Shown here: positions 20,649-33,736 of the stretch, piece after piece
Layout: every line of letters begins with the position of its first letter
Position numbering within the stretch: position 1 is the first letter of the stretch
NCBI GenBank assembly: GCA_029204225.1
Contig: CM055110.1
Coordinates: 41,459,862 to 41,523,861, forward strand
Length of the DNA: 64,000 nucleotides
Source: Diphasiastrum complanatum
Lineage: Eukaryota > Streptophyta > Lycopodiopsida > Lycopodiales > Lycopodiaceae
Reading direction: 5' to 3'
Translations under genes and position numbers: made by a program
Notes under the pieces: model-generated
What the model was told of the DNA's origin: nothing
Databases searched by the model: none
What the model saw: only the letters and a program-made list of their open reading frames with translations

Positions 20649-22095
20649 CTAGGCATATTGTTGCTGGATAATCCGAGGATTAAAGTTGCAATAAGCAGTC
20701 TCATGATCAGGCGAATTACACAAATGGCACATACTGGTTTCTATTCGTTTTTTCAATTGAGGACATTCATTTGTTGGGAGAGAGGGGGAGAATAAATGAC
20801 GAACACGAACGAGAAACGAACTCGAACAAGAAATGAACGAGAAAAGAGCTCGAACAGAAAATGTTCGTGCGCAGCGAAATAAGTTATATGACTCTCTCCG
20901 GAAGCATGACTACGCCTATCAGAATGACAAAACTTTAGTGATAGAAATCAAGGTCATTCTAGATTATGTAGCCAAATATTAATAGATGAAGCGTCAGAAG
21001 AATAATTTGTCATGAATAGCAAGACAAATTATATGTCGCGAATGATTCGCAAAAGAGCTAGACTGTGCTTGACCTATAATTAGTCGTGAATGATTCGCGA
21101 AAGATAAGACTAAATGTTTGTTGTCTATTACCAAAAAGAACAGCTAGAAAGATCAGACAAAACGAAGAATAAGCATAGCAATATTAACACAGATCTGAAT
21201 GCAGAACAAAGAGCTGTATCAGATTAAGTATATCATGTATACATGTCAATAATGCAGTAGAGCACAATACAGTAGCGGACGAAACCGCATGCCCTACAAA
21301 GCTTATTTCAAATCTATAAAAAGAAATTTAGACCTTAATTCTGACAAAATGAAGAATCAATGCTCAGGGCATCTACTCCGTTTATGTTGTCTTCTTCAAC
21401 TCTCTTGATCATCTGATCATTATCATCTCTTGAATGGTGTCCAGAATATGTATATATACATAATATTACAAGTGTGCAGATGTGAAAGTACAGAGTGGAT
21501 GTGATGTTTGTAGGAGATCGTGGGTGGCTGCAATCGTTGTCCAATCTGTTAGCGCAACTGCATGGAGTGAGCGTAAAAAGGGTGCAACGTCTGCCAGTGC
21601 TGAAGTGAATGTTGGTGATGATGCGAAAAGTGGGTCACTCTTACGAATGGCCTTAGGATAAGATTTACAGGGTGCCTTAGCTTTTAGGACACCTTCAACA
21701 TTCATAGGATAGTGTCCCCTTTTCGCCTGTCACCATAACCTATGTAAAAACACAGTGTTCACAATTCTTTCGCCTTTTATTCGTCTGTGCGAATTTGCGT
21801 GTAAATATGCAGCTGTGTGACAACGTTAGTAAATATGCAACAAGAATGGAGGCAGATTAAAAATGGGATTTAGGAGAGTAGAAGGAATAAATCCAACAAT
21901 TCGCTGTGTGATTGCCAGTACAAATGGAACACTAGACATTTTCCTTGGTAGGGAATGTCTTAGCAAACTTCTTCGGTTCCTTGTTCGCTTTCCCATGGAA
22001 ATCTTTCAGTACTTTGATCTTCTCATCAAATTGCAATTACAACTTTTCCATCTATTTCTGCTGGTTCTTCTTGAGTTTCTCGAACTCGTTGAGCA
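20649..22095. other. Non-coding stretch inside the gypsy-like element
   Basis: No gene is seen. There is a GAACGAGAAACGAACTCGAAC-like simple repeat near 20,800-20,865. The segment 21,330-21,720 reads on the minus strand like an LTR (TATATATACATA near 21,455). It probably represents an LTR or other insertion that separated capsid from nucleocapsid. Confidence 0.35.
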
Positions 22096-22773
22096 TCATC
22101 TATGCAGTAGCGTTGATATTCGTTGATGCAATAGTGGTGGATGTCGTAGTGGTCTGCCCTGTCGTATAAGACAACATATTGATATATATATATTCGGCTC
22201 GTCATGTGAATCTTCATCTTCCTTCTGTATTGCATTATCCATAGCGTTTTGCAAAATTGCATACTCATTATGGTGTTTCAGCTCACACCTAATCCTTTTA
22301 GGTAGACTTGACAAAAACCACATAATCATGGCATTTTCGTTAATCAACTCGAGTTCGCTCTCAGTTTTGAGGTGTTTAACCTGTTCAATGTAATCTCGTA
22401 CCATTTCTCGCTTTCTCATTTTAACTTCACTTAAAAGTAGGAAAGGGTCTTCCATAAACTTCCGAGGTTTGAACCGTGTGATAAGGGCTTGTTTAAGAGT
22501 TTCTCAATCTGTATGCTCAGTTTCATCTTGATTATAATACCAATCTTGTGTTGCACCCGTTAAGTCCATTGGAAATAGCTTAAGTTTATCTTGAGAAAAA
22601 ACTTCGCCATAGATTTCACAAGATTCAGCATAGATTTGGAGAAATCTAACTGGACCCGTTAATCCATTGTATTTGGGTAGATCCAAATGGGGTGATCTCC
22701 TAACAATGATTGGATTGACTTCCTGGGGAGCACCTCCACCTCCAAGAGTAGCCATTTTTTCAAAGTAAATCAA
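22096..22773 (-). pseudogene. Gypsy gag capsid remnant
   Basis: Two adjoining frames, 22,504-22,773 (LPKYNGLTGPVRFLQIYAE, WYYNQDE) and 22,096-22,455 (REMVRDYIEQVKHLK, IMWFLSSLPKRI), together form the retrotransposon gag capsid domain, broken by a stop/frameshift near 22,500. The start is near MATLGGGGAPQEVNP. The upstream stretch 22,774-23,060 has a repeated CGAAGGTT motif and no gene. Confidence 0.75.
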
Positions 22774-23621
22774 TCAGACAATGAGATTGGATCTAGATTT
22801 TCAATCAGAAACTATCTCAATTCAGATTTGCAAATTTTCTATCACTTGACAGTAATTAGATTTCTGATTTTTGAAAAATGTTTTATGAACAAGCGATCGA
22901 CACTTTTAAGAATGATGAATTCTCAAAATCAGAATCAAATTGTAACAGAATTGTCAAAAATTTTGACAGAGGCTTGATCTGAAAAATCAAAACAAAAAAA
23001 TAGTATTGGCGAAGGTTTCCTGGGCGAAGGTTGACTCGACGAAGGTTCATCAATGCTATTTTTGGTAAAAAAATTCTATGATCAGGTTTTTTTTGACAAA
23101 TTTGATGGAAATAACCTTCGTTGAGCTCTCAGATAGTGAATTTGACTTAGATAAAGCTAGGGTGGAACTGGTGAAGGTTCCTTATACACAAAAATATGGT
23201 TTTTGTAGTCTGGCAAGGGTAAAAATGGAGAAAAAAATTTATATTGACAAAATTATCATTCGTCAAACTCAAAGATGTCAATTTATCATAAATAGAATCC
23301 TCAAAAGTTTCAGCAAAGAGACTTTTTGTCTCCTTTTGACCAAAATCTGGCATATTTGACCAATTTTTGTTGTTTTTTCTTATTTCTCAGATCTAGATGG
23401 ATCTTAAGAATGGTGATCTGAGTAGCTTCCCCTGCTCAATAATCAGATTAGATTTCAAACAAGCAAATCCACTCAAATCAGGCAAAATCACTTCCAAACT
23501 AACCCTAAATGCAGTTTTAACATTATTCATGCCACGACAAGATGCCTAATGCAAGCTAACCATCTAATAAACATGCTGCAAACTTAAAAATTGGTGTAGC
23601 TCCCCGGCTCAAAATTGTTGT
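22774..23621. other. Non-coding stretch upstream of the gypsy gag
   Basis: It includes three CGAAGGTT motifs within about 45 bp (23,008-23,052) and an AT-rich remainder. No gene or clear LTR border is visible. Confidence 0.4.
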
Positions 23622-24394
23622 GTTTTTCTTTCCTAGCCTATCCTCAATCCAAGATCCAAGCAATCTAGCATCAAAGAGATGAAGTTAGTTGTCACGTGTA
23701 GGTTCGTTCCCATGAGAGAGAGAGAGAGCATATATCAGATTTCAGCATGAATGGAAGATCCACATCTCACTCTAACATCCATTGACCCTAAGCATTAACA
23801 CTACTCCATTAACCCTACGATCCACAATGAAGATAGCTTACTCTTTCTCTCTCTCCCTTTCTCTCTCACAAAAAACATAAGAAATAGCAATTCCAAATAC
23901 ATTCAGATCCAACAATTAGCAAACACAACAAAAGCATGAGGATGGAGGAAAAGAGATAGAGAGCAAGGACATTCACAAATCCATTCCATAAGAGAACCAA
24001 TCTGCTTATATTGAAATGAGGATATGAACATGCTTTCCAAACTCGAGTTTGGCACTATTTATAGTAGAGAGGAGGACCCTGGCCTCAAAATCCTATTGGC
24101 CCATTTCTACCTCCCTAACTATTCAAACTTAAAAAAGAGTGGGAACCCATTCAAAAATTGGAGGGAACCAATTTGAATTTGAATTTTGGTGGGAACTCCT
24201 ATTTTATTCACTAACTTGACATTTAGGCTCGCGACATTAAAAGTCCTATAAAAAGGCCTAAAGTCCTTTTCTTAACTTTCTAATTATCAAATAACTATGT
24301 GATCATCAGGTTGGACTTACACACACAGGTGCCAAATCCCTCTCACTTATTAACTAGGGTTAGGGTTGCCTTGGGATCCACAAACCCTCCAACA
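23622..24394 (-). repeat. Copia LTR A
   Basis: This minus-strand LTR starts with TGTTGGAGGGTTTG at 24,394, immediately after a truncated integrase frame. It is homologous to LTR B at 25,576-26,259, sharing for example CTCTCTCTCCCTTTCTCTCTCACAAAAA, a block around GAGAGCAAGGACATTC, and TCCTATTGGCC. The 3' border near 23,622 is approximate. Confidence 0.65.
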
Positions 24395-25580
24395 CACATA
24401 CATCTTAGCACCTCCATTGATAATTGTAGTAACACCATGAATGTCTGAATGCATAAGTTGGAAAGGCTTACTTGAACTTGATGTAGACCTATTGTAAGGT
24501 AACCTATGTGAATTTGATAAAGCACATTGCTCACAAATATGATTCAAGCTTGTTAGAGATTTAGGAAGACCAAACATAACTTGCCTCTTTGCCATCACCT
24601 CCAATGACTTGTAGTTGAGATGCCCCAATTTCTTGTGCCACACCTCTTGCATTGACACCATACATCAAACTTGGTTAGCAACAACACAAGCATCAAGTTC
24701 GAACAATTTACCTTGCCTTTTTCCTTTTGCAATCAATTCATCTTCTTTCTTTCTTGATCAAACAAGCATCACCACCAAACTCCACCTTGAATCCCTTATC
24801 AAGTAATTGACTCACACTAAGAAGGCTCTTAGTAATGGAAGGAATGAACAAAACATCTCTCAAATTCACATTCCTATTAGTAGAAAGGGAAATATGAATT
24901 GTGCCAATCCCTTTGATTGCACACTCACCATCATTGGCCGTGTAGATCACCTTCTTGTCACCTTCAAATGCCATCAAAGATGAGTAATACTCCTCATGGT
25001 ATGTCTTATGTGATGTAGCTCCACTATCAATCCACCAAGGATCAATGTCTCTATGATTAGCCAATAAACAAGATGACATAACAAAAGCATCATTTGAGAT
25101 TTGTTCATCAACACCATCTTCATCAAGAGTTAGGTTGGTTTGCTTCTCACCTTGATCTCTCTTCTTCTTGAAGCAATCACTAGCAAAATGCCCTTTGATT
25201 CCACAATAGAAGCACTTTAACTTTGACCTATCTTTTTTCTTACCAACAAAAGTGGAAGGCTCACCTTGATCTTGACCCTTTGACCACTTGCCTTTGCCTT
25301 TGCCCTTAAATCTGCCTTTAATAAACATGGTCTCCTCTCCCTCAACTTGAGATGTAGATGTAGATCCACCTCTTGCTTGAAGCCTAAACTCCTCATTCAC
25401 CAAAATCTCTTGCAAATCCACAATACTTGGCAAAGTCTTTTGAATAGCAAAACTTTGAACAAGATTAGCATGACCATCCAACAAGCCATTAAGAACAACT
25501 TGAACAAGTCCTATATCATTAATGCTTTCATCAATACATGCTAGCTCATCATTGAATGCTTTAACCCTTGTAGTGGGCAT
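24350..25580 (-). pseudogene. Truncated copia gag-protease-integrase
   Basis: The first frame (25,580-24,738) starts in mid-gag (VKAFNDELACIDES) with no gag N-terminus. It then has a CCHC knuckle (CFYCGIKGHFASDC) and the copia protease with the expected WWIDSGATSH site. The second frame (24,661-24,350) is the integrase N-terminal HHCC region (WHKKLGHLNYKSL, CEQCALSNSH) and the first core Asp (LMHSDIHG). Coding stops at the LTR border at 24,394. Both ends are missing, so the copy is an internal deletion derivative bounded by LTR A and LTR B. Confidence 0.9.
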
Positions 25581-26259
25581 TTCTTATCTACCCTCAACCC
25601 TAGATCCAAGCACATAAGAATCAAGGAGATAAAGAGGACTAATTAGTTGTCACATGGAGATTCGTTCCATGAGAGCGATAGCATATTTCATAGTCCAGTA
25701 AATGCATATTTCTATATCTAACACTAAGATCCATTAACACTAAGCATTAACACTATATCCATTAACACTAGATCCACAACAACGATAGAGACTTACTCTT
25801 CTCTCTCTCCCTTTCTCTCTCACAAAAAGCATAAGAATGATCAATCTCAATAAGCCTCAAATCCAACAATATCCATTCCATAAGGAGGAAAGATGGAGAG
25901 CAAGGACATTCCATATCCATTCCATAACAGGGCCAACCTGCTTGTATTGAAATGAAGAGAATATGTACAAATGATTCAAATTTACCACTATATATAGTGG
26001 ATTTTAGGTCTTCGGCCTCAAATCCTATTGGCCAATTTCTACCCTAAGAATTCAAAAAGTGGAGGGAACCCATGAAATTTTGGAGGGGATTTTCTCCCGC
26101 TTGTGGCGTGTGCTTGTTTCTTGGCAACGTGCTTTGTTTCATGCGCACTATTAATATACTTCAAAAAATGAGCCAGCCACACAAGTTAGACCGCGGGCAG
26201 CATCGGAAACTAAGAAAACAAAAAGAAATTCCGGTCATTTTATCATTATCTCTCTAACA
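25576..26259 (-). repeat. Copia LTR B
   Basis: This minus-strand LTR begins TGTTAGAGAGA at 26,259 and ends near 25,576, directly against the truncated gag at 25,580. It has a TATA-like box (ACTATATATAGTGG, near 25,988). It is homologous to LTR A but diverges at its 5' end. Confidence 0.65.
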
Positions 26260-26282
26260 TTCTCTTACTAAGGCACAATTTC

Positions 26283-27540
26283 TTATACGGCCCTTTTAGA
26301 ATCGAAAACTCCTCTAATGGGAGTTTTTCCATCCAACAAAGCACTCGGCCCCCTATTGCATAGAAAGTTAGCACACAACAAAGCTTGATCCCAAAATGGT
26401 TTTGGAAGATTAGCACCTAGCCTCATGGATTTTGCACCTTCACACAATGTTCTATTCTTCCTCTCGGCCACTCCATTTTGTTGTGGTGTCCTTAGACTTG
26501 TGTACTCCCTCTTGATCCCATGCTCATCACAAAAAGCCTTAAACTTGGTAGAGATATACTCACCACCATTGTCACTTGATCTTTGTAGAGAATTGGACCT
26601 CCCTTGCAATCTTGAAGTTGACAAAGACATCATACACTTCATCCTTGCTCTTTAGTAGATATACCCAACAAAATCTACTAAAATCATTAATGAAAGTTAC
26701 ATACATCTTAGCTCCTCACGCCATGAATATCCGAATGTACAACTTGAAAAGGCATAGTTGATCTATTATAAGGTAATCTATGTGACTTGACAAAGCACAT
26801 TAATTACAAACATGATTATGCCCCATCCTGTTGTGCCAAACCTCTTGAATTGACATTTGCTCTCTTGCCACACATCCAACTTGGTTAGCAATAACACAAG
26901 CATCAAGTTTGAATAATTTACCTTGCCTTTTGTCTCTTGCAGCACAATATCCTTTTTCTTGATCAAGCATCCATCAAACTCAACCTTAAGACCCTTGTTA
27001 GCACTAAGTTCTTAGTAATGGAATGTATGAACAAAACACCCTTCAAATGAACATTCCTATTTGTAGAGAGAGAAATAGGAATTGTGCCAATCCCTTTGAT
27101 TGCACACTCACCATCATTGGCCGTGTAGATCACCCTCTTGTCATCTCCATATGCCAACAAAGATGTGAAATACTCTTTGTGTAAAGTCATATGTGAGCTT
27201 GCTCCACTATCAATCCACCAAGGATCAATATCTCCAACATTAGCAACCAAACATGAAGACATCACAAAAGCATCATGAATTCTCACCTTGATATTGCCCT
27301 TTAGACCATTTTCTTTTACCTTTGCCCTTGATGAACATAGCCTCCTCTCCATCTTGAGGTGTTGTTGTAGATCCACCTCTTGCTTGAAGCCTATATTCCT
27401 CATTCACCAAGATCTCTTGCAAATCCACCATGCTTGGCAAATTTCTTTGAATAGCAAAGCTTTGAACAAGGTTAGCATGACCATCAAGTAAGCCATTAAG
27501 TATAACTTGCACAAGTTCTACCTCCTTAATGCTCTAATCA
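26283..27540 (-). pseudogene. Second truncated copia gag-protease-integrase
   Basis: The frames in order are gag end (27,512-27,273, VILNGLLDGHANLVQSF), protease (27,403-26,963, WWIDSGASSHMT), integrase zinc-binding remnant (26,966-26,778) and integrase core (26,642-26,283, with SSDNGGEY, TPQQNGVAERKNRT and the catalytic Glu in that motif). Several frameshifts separate them and the zinc knuckle is deleted. The core breaks off at 26,283, 24 bp before LTR B. It is closely related to the 24.7-25.6 kb copy and to the plus-strand copy at 4.2 kb. Confidence 0.9.
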
Positions 27541-28449
27541 AACATTTGATCTTCTTTTTCTTCCATTTTGATGTAGAAACTTGACATGAATTCTCCTACT
27601 CTCCATCTTTGTCCTTGTCATTGTCTTTGTCTTTGTTGAAGAATTGTTGATGTTGACCTTTGCTCTTCCCTTTGTGCTTGTCTTTGACAAATAAAGCTTT
27701 GCCAATCAAATCTTGAGAAGATGTCTTGTAATGGACCAAAAATTGTTGCTTCTCTCTCAATAATGGATTCAATAAAGGTGTGCTACCAACTCCAATATGA
27801 GATCTTGCAACAAGGTGTGAGATCTATCTCACTTAGCTCTACCAATCTCTATCAAAATAGATCAAACTTTCAACCAAAGGTTAAGCAAGGACAATTTTTG
27901 GGTCAAACTCACTCCAGAACATGGAAAGTAATCAAATAATTCATAAAAGACTCATATACAAGTGGTTTTTATGAAACTATGTGGCTATGACCTCGAAAAA
28001 TTGTCTAGATCTCAAATAGACAAGATTGGCAAGCTTTTTCTTGAGTTTTTGGATCAAACAAGCAAGATATGAGTAAAACTTGGTGTGTCCAACCAGGTTG
28101 GGTGCCCTACCCACCTTGATTCAAATAGCTATAACTTTTGATTGACACATCCAATTGATTTGAAACAAAATGCAACAAAATCTAGACTCTTCTAGCTTTC
28201 TACAAGCTATCAAGCATCAAGATTGGATCTCTCTAGAAGAAACACCACTTGATCAAAGTGGGCTGATATTCACACAAGTCTAAGCACTGAATTCCGTACA
28301 ATACCAGGCGGAATCCAATCAATAAATTTTGGAACCCTCTTGATCCAAAAATCACAAAGATAGCAAGGGAGATGCAACTACATTCTCTGTATCTTGATTT
28401 CAAGGAAAAAATTTCATCACTCTTGATGTATAAATGGATGTCTTATGTA
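27541..28449 (-). pseudogene. Leader and gag scrap of another copia copy
   Basis: The primer site at 28,450 shows that a minus-strand leader begins here. The part at 27,590-27,720 reads as a Lys/Asp-rich gag segment (KDKDNDKDKDGE) unlike the neighbouring copia gag. The rest is non-coding. The junction at about 27,540 with the LVQVILNGL gag is a fusion of two different copia types. Confidence 0.45.
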
Positions 28450-28462
28450 GGCTCGAATACCA
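28450..28462 (-). promoter_or_regulatory. Copia primer binding site
   Basis: On the minus strand TGGTATTCGAGCC directly follows the LTR end AATCTAACA. It matches the initiator-Met site with two changes. Confidence 0.7.
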
Positions 28463-29100
28463 TGTTAGATTACACACGTGTGGGAAGCCCCAAAAGTGTG
28501 ATTGATCTCCTAAGATGTGGGTGATTGCACAAAGATCAAGTTATAGATTGAATTTCAAGATCTATCTCACAAATCTAAGGCAAGAACACAATGAAACATA
28601 CATATATCATTCACGAAAGTACATTTCACACGCGTGGGAGACTTGTGATGAAAAAACTAAGTATAAAAAAGCTTGCCCTCGGGTAGAGAGAGAAACCAAC
28701 TACAAGCTCTCGGGTAAAGAGAGAAACCAAGAAAAGTTCTAAGTGTAGAATCTCATCTAATCTCAAAAACCTAAGTATGGAAATGATCTACCACACATAC
28801 TAATAGGAACTTGAGGTGGGGAGGAGTGATTTGTGATTGGACCCCTTTTTTACCTCCTCAAAATTTGATTGGCTTGCTGACATATGAGCCCTCAAACTTG
28901 ATTGAACCAATTTTGTGGATTTTTGATTGGTCACCAGATCTCATGCCAACACATAGGGAAGTGTCACACATCCAATCTCATCATGACAATTGTAGCAAGC
29001 CTAAGCTAGCTCGAGCCACATCAAACTCTAGTTTTGGCCTAATCATCATTTTACATGTGTACTTGCTCAAGTTGCCTCTAATGCCAAAAATGGCCTAATC
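28463..29100 (-). repeat. Copia 5' LTR (partial)
   Basis: On the plus strand it begins TGTTAGATTACACACGTGTG, resembling the start of the LTR at 6,969 (TGTTAAAATTTCC...CACACGTGTG). It contains repeated CTCGGGTA(G/A)AGAGAGAAACCAA units at 28,678 and 28,709. The far border is not clear. Confidence 0.55.
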
Positions 29101-29199
29101 ACCTACTAACATGTGGATTGAGGTCTACAAAAGTTGAAGTACCCCTAACTCAACATAGATAGATTTTAAAAACTTTCACACTATGCAGGTAAGATTTAT

Positions 29200-29960
29200 T
29201 ATTGTATTCCAAATGACACAAGATATGTGAAGATTAGTAAAATAATATCTTCCTATCTCGAGTTTTGGGGCCATGACCATGATATTTCCATTGTAAACTA
29301 TGTTTGTACATAAAGGTATGTGAATTGAGCACATAACCTTCTAGAATAGGTCGAGTTTGAGTTAGGTAGATTCAAATTTGATGTCATGCAAAAGTTCAGA
29401 TAGCATGCAATGTCATTCAGTATGCATGCAAGCCACATGCAAGATGCAAACTAGTTTTCATGATCTACACATGTCTAGGCAATTTTGAGAGCTGACACGT
29501 AGTACATGCAATATCCATGCATGCAGTTACACATGTGGATCCCTGTTAGTTGAGTTAACTAAGTTACGTGGACTTTCCATGCAACTCCACTATAGGAACT
29601 CGAGCCACTTTGATGTAGGGAAGCTGTGGCATCTTTTGCTATATTGTGAATATTGAGATTTTGGCATTTGGGACTCATTCTCTCTCTCTACCCGAGTTTT
29701 CTAGTGTATATTTTCTCTCTCTACCCGAGAGCAGCTTGTTTTTCTCATACTGAGCACTTAGAATTATTTATGACATTTATTCCTCAAAGTGAGAAGTTAG
29801 TTTTTTCAGTCTGATGTATGCCATTGTGCTCTTGCCTTGGATTTTTCACGTAATCTGTTCTTTGATCAATCTTGTGCAATCACACCACCTCAATAAGATC
29901 CTGTAAGGTGTGTGGTGAAGTTCACACGTGCTAGAAACTTCACAAGATACACTAGATTGG
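29200..29960 (+). repeat. Copia LTR fragment in opposite orientation
   Basis: The segment around 29,315-29,390 is the reverse complement of 7,684-7,760 (GGTATGTGAATTGAGCACAT and GAGTTTG(A/G)GTTAGGTAGAT). Two CTCTCTCTACCCGAG units (29,682 and 29,712) mirror those of the LTR at 28.68 kb. Just after it, at about 29,984, a short gag-like start (ATGGGTTCGGTGATGGAG) appears. So two LTR pieces face each other here. Confidence 0.55.
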
Positions 29961-30750
29961 ACATGCCCTTGGGTTTCCACAATCATGGGTTCGGTGATGG
30001 AGAATCATACGTCAACTTGGAAAAAGTAGAAGATTTGGTGATGAAGAAAGCCTCTTGAAATATAATGCATATACCAAAGAGAATACAAAAAGATTTGGCC
30101 AAGGAGTTAATTTTTTGGACCACTTGCTAACAGCTTCAACTGCATCATCACCTATAGACTCTACAAAACTTGATGAACTATTGTCTCTAATTGAGCCAAC
30201 CACAAACAATCGAAGGTGTGGACAATTGCTTGTTAAATAAACATGTCGATTTTTTGATACGACCATAATCAACTTGTTTGATATGTGTACAATAGATTCT
30301 TCAGTTTTTTGATGATTGATTCTTGCAAAATGAAAGTGGATAACATTGGCAAGAAATAAATTGTAGCCTATTGATCTAACTTATTTTTTATATTTAAAAC
30401 AACATTGTGCATACCAGTCCTTCCATGGTTCGTTGTTCCCAAGATAGTTGCATGCCAAAAAAGATAGATGCCATATTTTCAAGATGTCGACAAACTGGAC
30501 CAACATCTTGAGAAGAACTTGTTAAGAGAATGCAACAAGGGAATGATCTAGCAAGGTCTTGGTTTTTCTTTGATCATGTTCATCGAATTAAAGACTGAGT
30601 CACAATGGTTGCCCACGTCTATGATGTAAGGTACAAATTATTGCATTTCTAGCTGTCTCATTATTAAAGCTACTTGCTTCTCTCATCTATTGTTGACCTT
30701 GTTCTACATAAGCCAATCCATGCAAACTATTGTAGTTTGTGATATGAAAG
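29961..30750. other. Unassigned stretch
   Basis: A frame of about 60-70 codons at 30,040-30,240 is open on the plus strand (VNFLDHLLTAS, SPIDSTKLDELLSL) but matches nothing I recognise. No other feature is seen. Confidence 0.35.
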
Positions 30751-31389
30751 TTGAGGATGTTCAAGCACAGGTGTGGTTTTGGAGCTATTGAACTGTGTCT
30801 AGAAACATTTATCTTTCTATTTCTTTTTGCCTCATCTGAAGCATTCTTATTCTATATATTCTTCTTCTTTTGCTTACCCTTGTCTTTTACCACCAATGCT
30901 TTATCCTCATTGCTTTTGATCTGTGGCTCCTATAAACCTCTCGTTGGTGCTCCTCTTGCAACATGATTCCATGCAACTCCTCAAATGCAGTTAACTTTTC
31001 CCTTGTTGCAATGCCAGTAACGAAGGTTTGAAATTTTTCTCTCAATCCATTCAAGCAAGTTTGGACAAGTTTTGTATCCCTTACTGTTTCTCCAATAGAA
31101 TGAAGCTTCTCTTGTAGTGTCTAAATGCACATAAAATTGTTCGTCATATTCTCATTGGTCTCAATCCTTATATTGCTAATTTGCTTCTGAAAATCAAAGT
31201 CATGTACTGCCTTTGCCTCCTTAACGCATCCCTTGTGTATCTTGGAGTAGTTGCATCACTTATATGTGCAATCACATGGGCCTTTACTGATAGATCTATG
31301 ATCATCATAGCCTTTCTCGCCTTTTTATTATAGGCTTTCGATACCTCGGATGGAGAAACACTACTATGTGATTCTCCACTCACCCACAC
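30751..31389 (-). pseudogene. Copia gag (UBN2-type) remnant
   Basis: Read on the minus strand, the gag of another copia lineage is recognisable from SDATTPRYTRDALRRQ, ISNIRIETNENMTN, ETVRDTKLVQTCLNGL and ATREKLTAFEELHG. It has an in-frame stop near 31,120 and no downstream protease. It differs clearly from the LVQVILNGL-type gag of the other copia copies in the window. Confidence 0.8.
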
Positions 31390-33736
31390 GTTTATATCGT
31401 CATAGAATCAACAAAGCACTACTTTTTCCAACACATACACAGATAGACATCAGAAACTACACTCGGAAGAAGCGAAGATGTTGTCACACTTTATTCACAC
31501 CAAAACTAGAATATATACAATACATTTTTCTAAAGGACAATCTTGCATGGCAAGGCTGTCACTGGCGGGACCAAGTCCCAATACGCGGCACGTGCATGGC
31601 CACATTGGACCCAACATAGAGACTTGTGTGACTATCTAAAAACATTTACGATAGTCTTGTTTATACATAAAATTAACAAATCAAAGGAACAAATACTATA
31701 TGACTAACTTGACTACCAATTTTCGTGTTGGGATGACATGCCTAAAATGGTTCGCCATCCTATGTTGGCTGGTGATCAAGCCATTTGTTACATCTAGCAT
31801 GGGTAGAGAGATCGGTAGAGTGGGCATGTGAGTGCTTGGCTATTTCCAAAATACCTATATTGACTAGTGGGGTGCCCCTTGCACATCTTTCATAACTCTC
31901 CAACTTGGACATGTGAAAACAAGTGGATTGTGAATGACTTGTTTGGGGCATGGGGAGCATGCCACCTTGAAGCTTTTATAACACGTTACGTATATGTATT
32001 GTGCATTATAATGTCAATATACTGCATACATACTTCCAAAATGAAGTGATTGGAGCAACAAGTAGAAAATTTGACATGTAAATTTAATGACATGTTATAG
32101 TGATTGCAAACATAAATGAGCTTCTAAAAACATGGAGGCAATTACACGACTTCTTCTTTAGTTGAAAAAAGAGGATTCAAACATCAAAACAGATTGTAGG
32201 CCAAGTTGTGACACTAGAGCAAGTAATAACTTATACTAGAGCAAGTAATTACTTACACTAGAGCATGTTTGCTTATACTAGAGCAGGTAATCACATTATT
32301 GCATTTCACACAAGGTCTAAATGTAACTCTACAGGTTCTCATGCAGAATGGCAACGTCTTCAAATAATCAACACATGTCTTGGCTCAAATACTTGAGGTA
32401 TTCAGTGTACATCCTTCAATTTTATGATATGTTTCATTCCTTGTCAATACATTTGGCTAGATATTTGAGATACTTTCAAGCCTATTACTCGACCTTTTCT
32501 ATACCATGTTATATTTAGGCCACAATCATAATCAATCCATAGTAGTCGTTGCAACAATACCAACATGAGATCCAACCAAGCCAAACAAGCTTTAACTTTT
32601 GTTCAGCCAAATTTATTGTTATAGTTAAACTTCATGTAGGATCGTCACATATTTCCTAATATGTGCCGAGCCTAAGCTTAAAGACGAGTCAGCTCTTTGA
32701 TGAAATGCTTACCATCAACACTAGTAGTTCACATCCATCCTCAACCTGCTCATTTGTTACATATTCATGGCTTTTTAACATCATCATGATAGACTATCCC
32801 TAACACCAATAGCCTACTCCCTATTGTCAAGGGGCATCCATTTATAAATAAAATGCGTTGAGGAGATTATCTAGGCAGGAGGTTTAACTCTTGCAAGGAT
32901 AAATCCAACAAACTTTAAAACAAAGTATACAAATGTTTAGTATAGGGGGTCAGGAAGACTTAAATCACTCAAAAAATATCAGAGTAAGCGAAATTATATT
33001 TCAACAGATTTGTATCTATATTTTGAGACGAAAGTTTGAAAGAGATCCATATTCATTGTTCAAATTGATTAAAAGGTGCAAACATATCCAAATTATTCAT
33101 GTTGTGCAGCATGGTAGAAATCCATAAACAGCTGGACAATACAGTTACAATATTTCAGGCAGTTATTTTACGAACCATACCAGATAATTTATCATTTTCC
33201 CAAGTTTTGTATTGTCTGATTGTGCACTTGGATCTCCTAATACAAGCTTTTAGCATTTATACATCCCAGCAATTATGTGATTATTTATTTGCCAAAAAAG
33301 GGAATTCTTAACAACCCGTGTGTATCAGCCCAAACTCACAGTTAACATCATAAAGTGGAAAAGTACTTCAGCTGGCACTCAAGGTAGCATGGAATGCAGC
33401 CTATAATCAAATCAAAATCCACTTTAAATTCACACCTGAGCCCAAAAAAATGTCTTGATCATTCCAAGACATTGTCATTCTGCATCAAAATGGGTAGAGT
33501 AACCAGGAAACCTTGTGTTGATCATGATGAGTAAAAGCAGTAGAAGGATTGCCTGCTCTGGTATGAGTAGACACTGATGGCATTGTCAGAGTTCTTTTTC
33601 TTTAAGTGAAAAGTGTGATCCAATAACTTACCCTAGAATAAAAAAAGAAATAATGATCCAACTTGAAGTTTCAAATCAGTTTTAGCTTCAACTGTCAGAT
33701 GGAGTTGGTGTAGGTGCTTCAATCCCTCTTTTGCGA
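31390..33736. other. Intergenic DNA downstream of the OBERON gene
   Basis: No gene is supported. The region contains the short tandem repeat at 32,211-32,294. The part nearest the gene (33,300-33,736) is presumably its 3' UTR and terminator, but I see no unambiguous poly(A) signal. Confidence 0.45.
32211..32294. repeat. Four tandem units of 20-22 bp
   Basis: Units starting at 32,211, 32,233, 32,255 and 32,275 share A(C/T)ACTAGAGCA(A/T/G)GTAAT.ACTT. Confidence 0.9.
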
